DNA of 64,000 nucleotides from an uncultured Allomuricauda sp. (GTDB taxonomy: Bacteria > Bacteroidota > Bacteroidia > Flavobacteriales > Flavobacteriaceae), in the NCBI RefSeq assembly GCF_947499585.1, contig NZ_CANMOO010000002.1:806001-870000 (forward strand), in the 5' to 3' direction. This document shows, in pieces, positions 62,460 to 64,000 of the stretch. The first letter of the stretch is position 1. Each line of letters opens with the position of its first letter. The translations under genes and the position numbers were made by a program. The notes beneath the pieces are model-generated. The model searched no databases. It saw nothing but the letters and a program-made list of their open reading frames with translations, and was not told the DNA's origin.

Positions 62460-63905
62460 ATGGCTTATACAGAGGAAGAATTAAAGAAAGAATTAGAAAC
62501 CAAAGAATACGAATATGGTTTCTATACTGATATAGAGTCTGATACTTTTCCCAAAGGGTTAAGTGAGGATATTGTTCGTGCAATTTCCAAAAAAAAGAAC
62601 GAACCTGAGTGGATGACGGAGTGGCGTTTAGAAGCTTTTCGTGGTTGGGAAAAAATGGAAGAACCAGAATGGGCAAATGTTCATTATGAAAAGCCAGACT
62701 TTCAAGCTATCAGCTACTATTCCGCGCCCAAAGCAGCAGATCCCAATAAATCATTGGAAGATGTAGATCCCGATTTACTGGAAATGTATCGAAAATTGGG
62801 AATTTCTGTTGATGAACAAAAGAAATTGCAAAATGTCGCTGTTGATATTGTGGTAGATTCTGTTTCCGTAGCAACGACCTTCAAAAAAACTTTAGCAGAA
62901 AAGGGAATTATCTTTATGCCTATTTCCGAGGCAATCCAAGAACATCCAGAATTGGTAAAAAAATATATGGGCACTGTTGTTCCAACTACGGATAACTTTT
63001 ACGCCGCCTTAAATTCAGCTGTATTTACAGATGGTTCTTTCTGTTACATTCCAAAAGGAGTAAAATGTCCTATGGAATTATCAACCTACTTTAGAATTAA
63101 TGAAGGAGGTACTGGACAGTTTGAACGGACTTTGGTCATTGCAGATGAAGGAAGCTATGTAAGTTATTTGGAAGGCTGTACTGCTCCATCACGTGATGAA
63201 AATCAATTACATGCTGCTGTTGTAGAGCTTATTGCTTTAGATGACGCTGAAATTAAATACTCTACCGTTCAGAATTGGTTTCCAGGAAACAAAGAAGGAA
63301 AAGGAGGAGTGTACAACTTTGTGACAAAACGTGGTTTGTGCGAAACAAATTCTAAGATTTCTTGGACCCAGGTAGAAACGGGTTCAGCAGTAACTTGGAA
63401 ATACCCTTCCTGTATTTTAAAAGGAAACAACTCTGTGGGCGAGTTCTACTCAATTGCTGTAACCAATAATTTTCAGCAAGCAGATACGGGAACCAAGATG
63501 ATTCACTTGGGTAAAAACACAAAGAGCACAATTATTTCTAAAGGAATTTCTGCAGGAAAATCCCAGAATAGCTATAGAGGATTGGTTCAAATTGGTTCTA
63601 GAGCAGAGAACGCACGAAACTTTTCGCAATGTGATTCATTGTTAATGGGAAATGAATGTGGGGCGCATACCTTCCCTTATATCGAAGCAAAAAACAGAAC
63701 AGCCCAGATAGAGCACGAAGCTACTACCAGTAAAATTGGGGAAGATCAAATATTCTATTGCAATCAGCGTGGAATTGATACTGAAAAAGCAATTGCCTTG
63801 ATCGTAAATGGTTTTAGCAAAGAAGTGTTGAATAAGCTCCCAATGGAGTTTGCCGTAGAAGCCCAAAAATTATTGGAAATAAGCCTTGAGGGCTCAGTAG
63901 GATAA
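62460..63905 (+). CDS. sufB: Iron-sulfur cluster assembly protein SufB
   Basis: A 481-residue scaffold subunit of the SufBCD complex. It has the conserved [19 protein letters not shown]-type segment ([20 protein letters not shown]), the cysteine-bearing [20 protein letters not shown] and the [21 protein letters not shown] motif. It acts with SufC and SufD, which are expected beyond the window. The length is normal, and it is followed by a lipoprotein gene after 13 nt. Confidence 0.97.
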   Translation: MAYTEEELKKELETKEYEYGFYTDIESDTFPKGLSEDIVRAISKKKNEPEWMTEWRLEAFRGWEKMEEPEWANVHYEKPDFQAISYYSAPKAADPNKSLEDVDPDLLEMYRKLGISVDEQKKLQNVAVDIVVDSVSVATTFKKTLAEKGIIFMPISEAIQEHPELVKKYMGTVVPTTDNFYAALNSAVFTDGSFCYIPKGVKCPMELSTYFRINEGGTGQFERTLVIADEGSYVSYLEGCTAPSRDENQLHAAVVELIALDDAEIKYSTVQNWFPGNKEGKGGVYNFVTKRGLCETNSKISWTQVETGSAVTWKYPSCILKGNNSVGEFYSIAVTNNFQQADTGTKMIHLGKNTKSTIISKGISAGKSQNSYRGLVQIGSRAENARNFSQCDSLLMGNECGAHTFPYIEAKNRTAQIEHEATTSKIGEDQIFYCNQRGIDTEKAIALIVNGFSKEVLNKLPMEFAVEAQKLLEISLEGSVG

Positions 63906-63918
63906 TCAAAACGAAACC

Positions 63919-64000
63919 ATGAAAAAAATACTTGCATCACTTTTAATTATTGGCTCTTTTTCTTGTAAACAGGCTAAAAAAGATGCTGACAAGACCGAAG
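63919..64000 (+). CDS. Lipoprotein start, cut by window end
   Basis: ATG 63919 opens MKKILASLLIIGSFSCKQAK, a short signal peptide with lipobox cysteine (GSFSC, Cys16), followed by KKDADKTE before the window ends. Only about 27 residues are visible, so the family cannot be stated. It lies between sufB and the expected sufC, an unusual position for a lipoprotein gene in a suf operon. Confidence 0.7.
   Translation, partial: MKKILASLLIIGSFSCKQAKKDADKTE

Noticed and set aside
1-64000. CRISPR array, tRNA, rRNA or transposase genes
   Set aside because: No regularly spaced repeats, no cloverleaf or CCA-ending tRNA-like segments, no rRNA cores and no transposase motifs were found by reading both strands.

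Overview
The window is a contiguous piece of chromosome from a member of the Flavobacteriaceae (Bacteroidota). The evidence is the gliding/type IX secretion lipoproteins SprE/PorW and GldH, an F0F1 cluster without beta and epsilon genes, many lipoproteins with Bacteroidota-style signal peptides, LytTR signalling, and promoters of the flavobacterial type (TTG, about 20 nt, TAnnTTTG). DNA is AT-rich and densely coding. No rRNA, tRNA, CRISPR array, insertion sequence or intact prophage was seen.

Layout. 1-0.9 kb: three small minus-strand genes (DUF2461, TfoX-N-like, YjbR/MmcQ-like), then a GlxA-type regulator. 2.2-10.9 kb: sprE/porW, a bactofilin, atpZ, a four-TM protein and atpB-E-F-H-A-G, all co-directional. 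11.1-12.8 kb: a sulfatase lipoprotein. 13-18.9 kb: flippase, dut, nucleotidyltransferase, TPR protein, DUF4292 lipoprotein and an EnvC-like protein in a tight operon, then an aldo/keto reductase. 19.7-24.5 kb: thioesterase, HU/SPOR protein, dprA, trpS, GlsB-type protein, acyltransferase. 24.6-28.7 kb: a histidine-kinase fossil, an ECF sigma factor with a membrane/beta-barrel partner, a lipoprotein and recA. 29-34.1 kb: trhO, ricT-like, gldH, PBP1A. 34.2-35.5 kb: CoA-transferase subunits A and B.

35.6-39.2 kb is the most accessory stretch. It holds a 35-residue protein with its own promoter and terminator, a GNAT enzyme, a divergent cI/cro-like pair (small HTH protein and S24 repressor with palindromic operators), an aminotransferase and an orphan Vsr-type nuclease. 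39.3-42.7 kb: sdhCAB. 43.1-48.7 kb: collagen-like lipoprotein, LytTR regulator with LytS-type kinase, RimK-type ligase with an aspartoacylase-family partner, STAS-like protein. 48.9-54 kb: DUF2721, a large sortilin-like beta-propeller protein, a glycine-rich membrane protein and an aminopeptidase P. 54-58.1 kb: small membrane proteins, an AraC-GyrI regulator set between inverted repeats, BrnQ and a two-CxxC small protein. 58.1-64 kb: a probable structured small RNA, thiL, two beta-propeller lipoproteins and the start of the suf operon (IscA-type carrier, sufB, a lipoprotein cut by the window end).

Functionally most of the window is core metabolism and envelope biology. The items that best repay a second look are the structured RNA at 58160-58252, the micro-gene at 35678-35785, the cI/cro-like switch at 36377-37548, the hairpin-rich element next to the AraC-GyrI gene at 56178-56297, and the stem-loops on both sides of atpE. 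No complete novel multi-gene defence or biosynthetic system was recognised.
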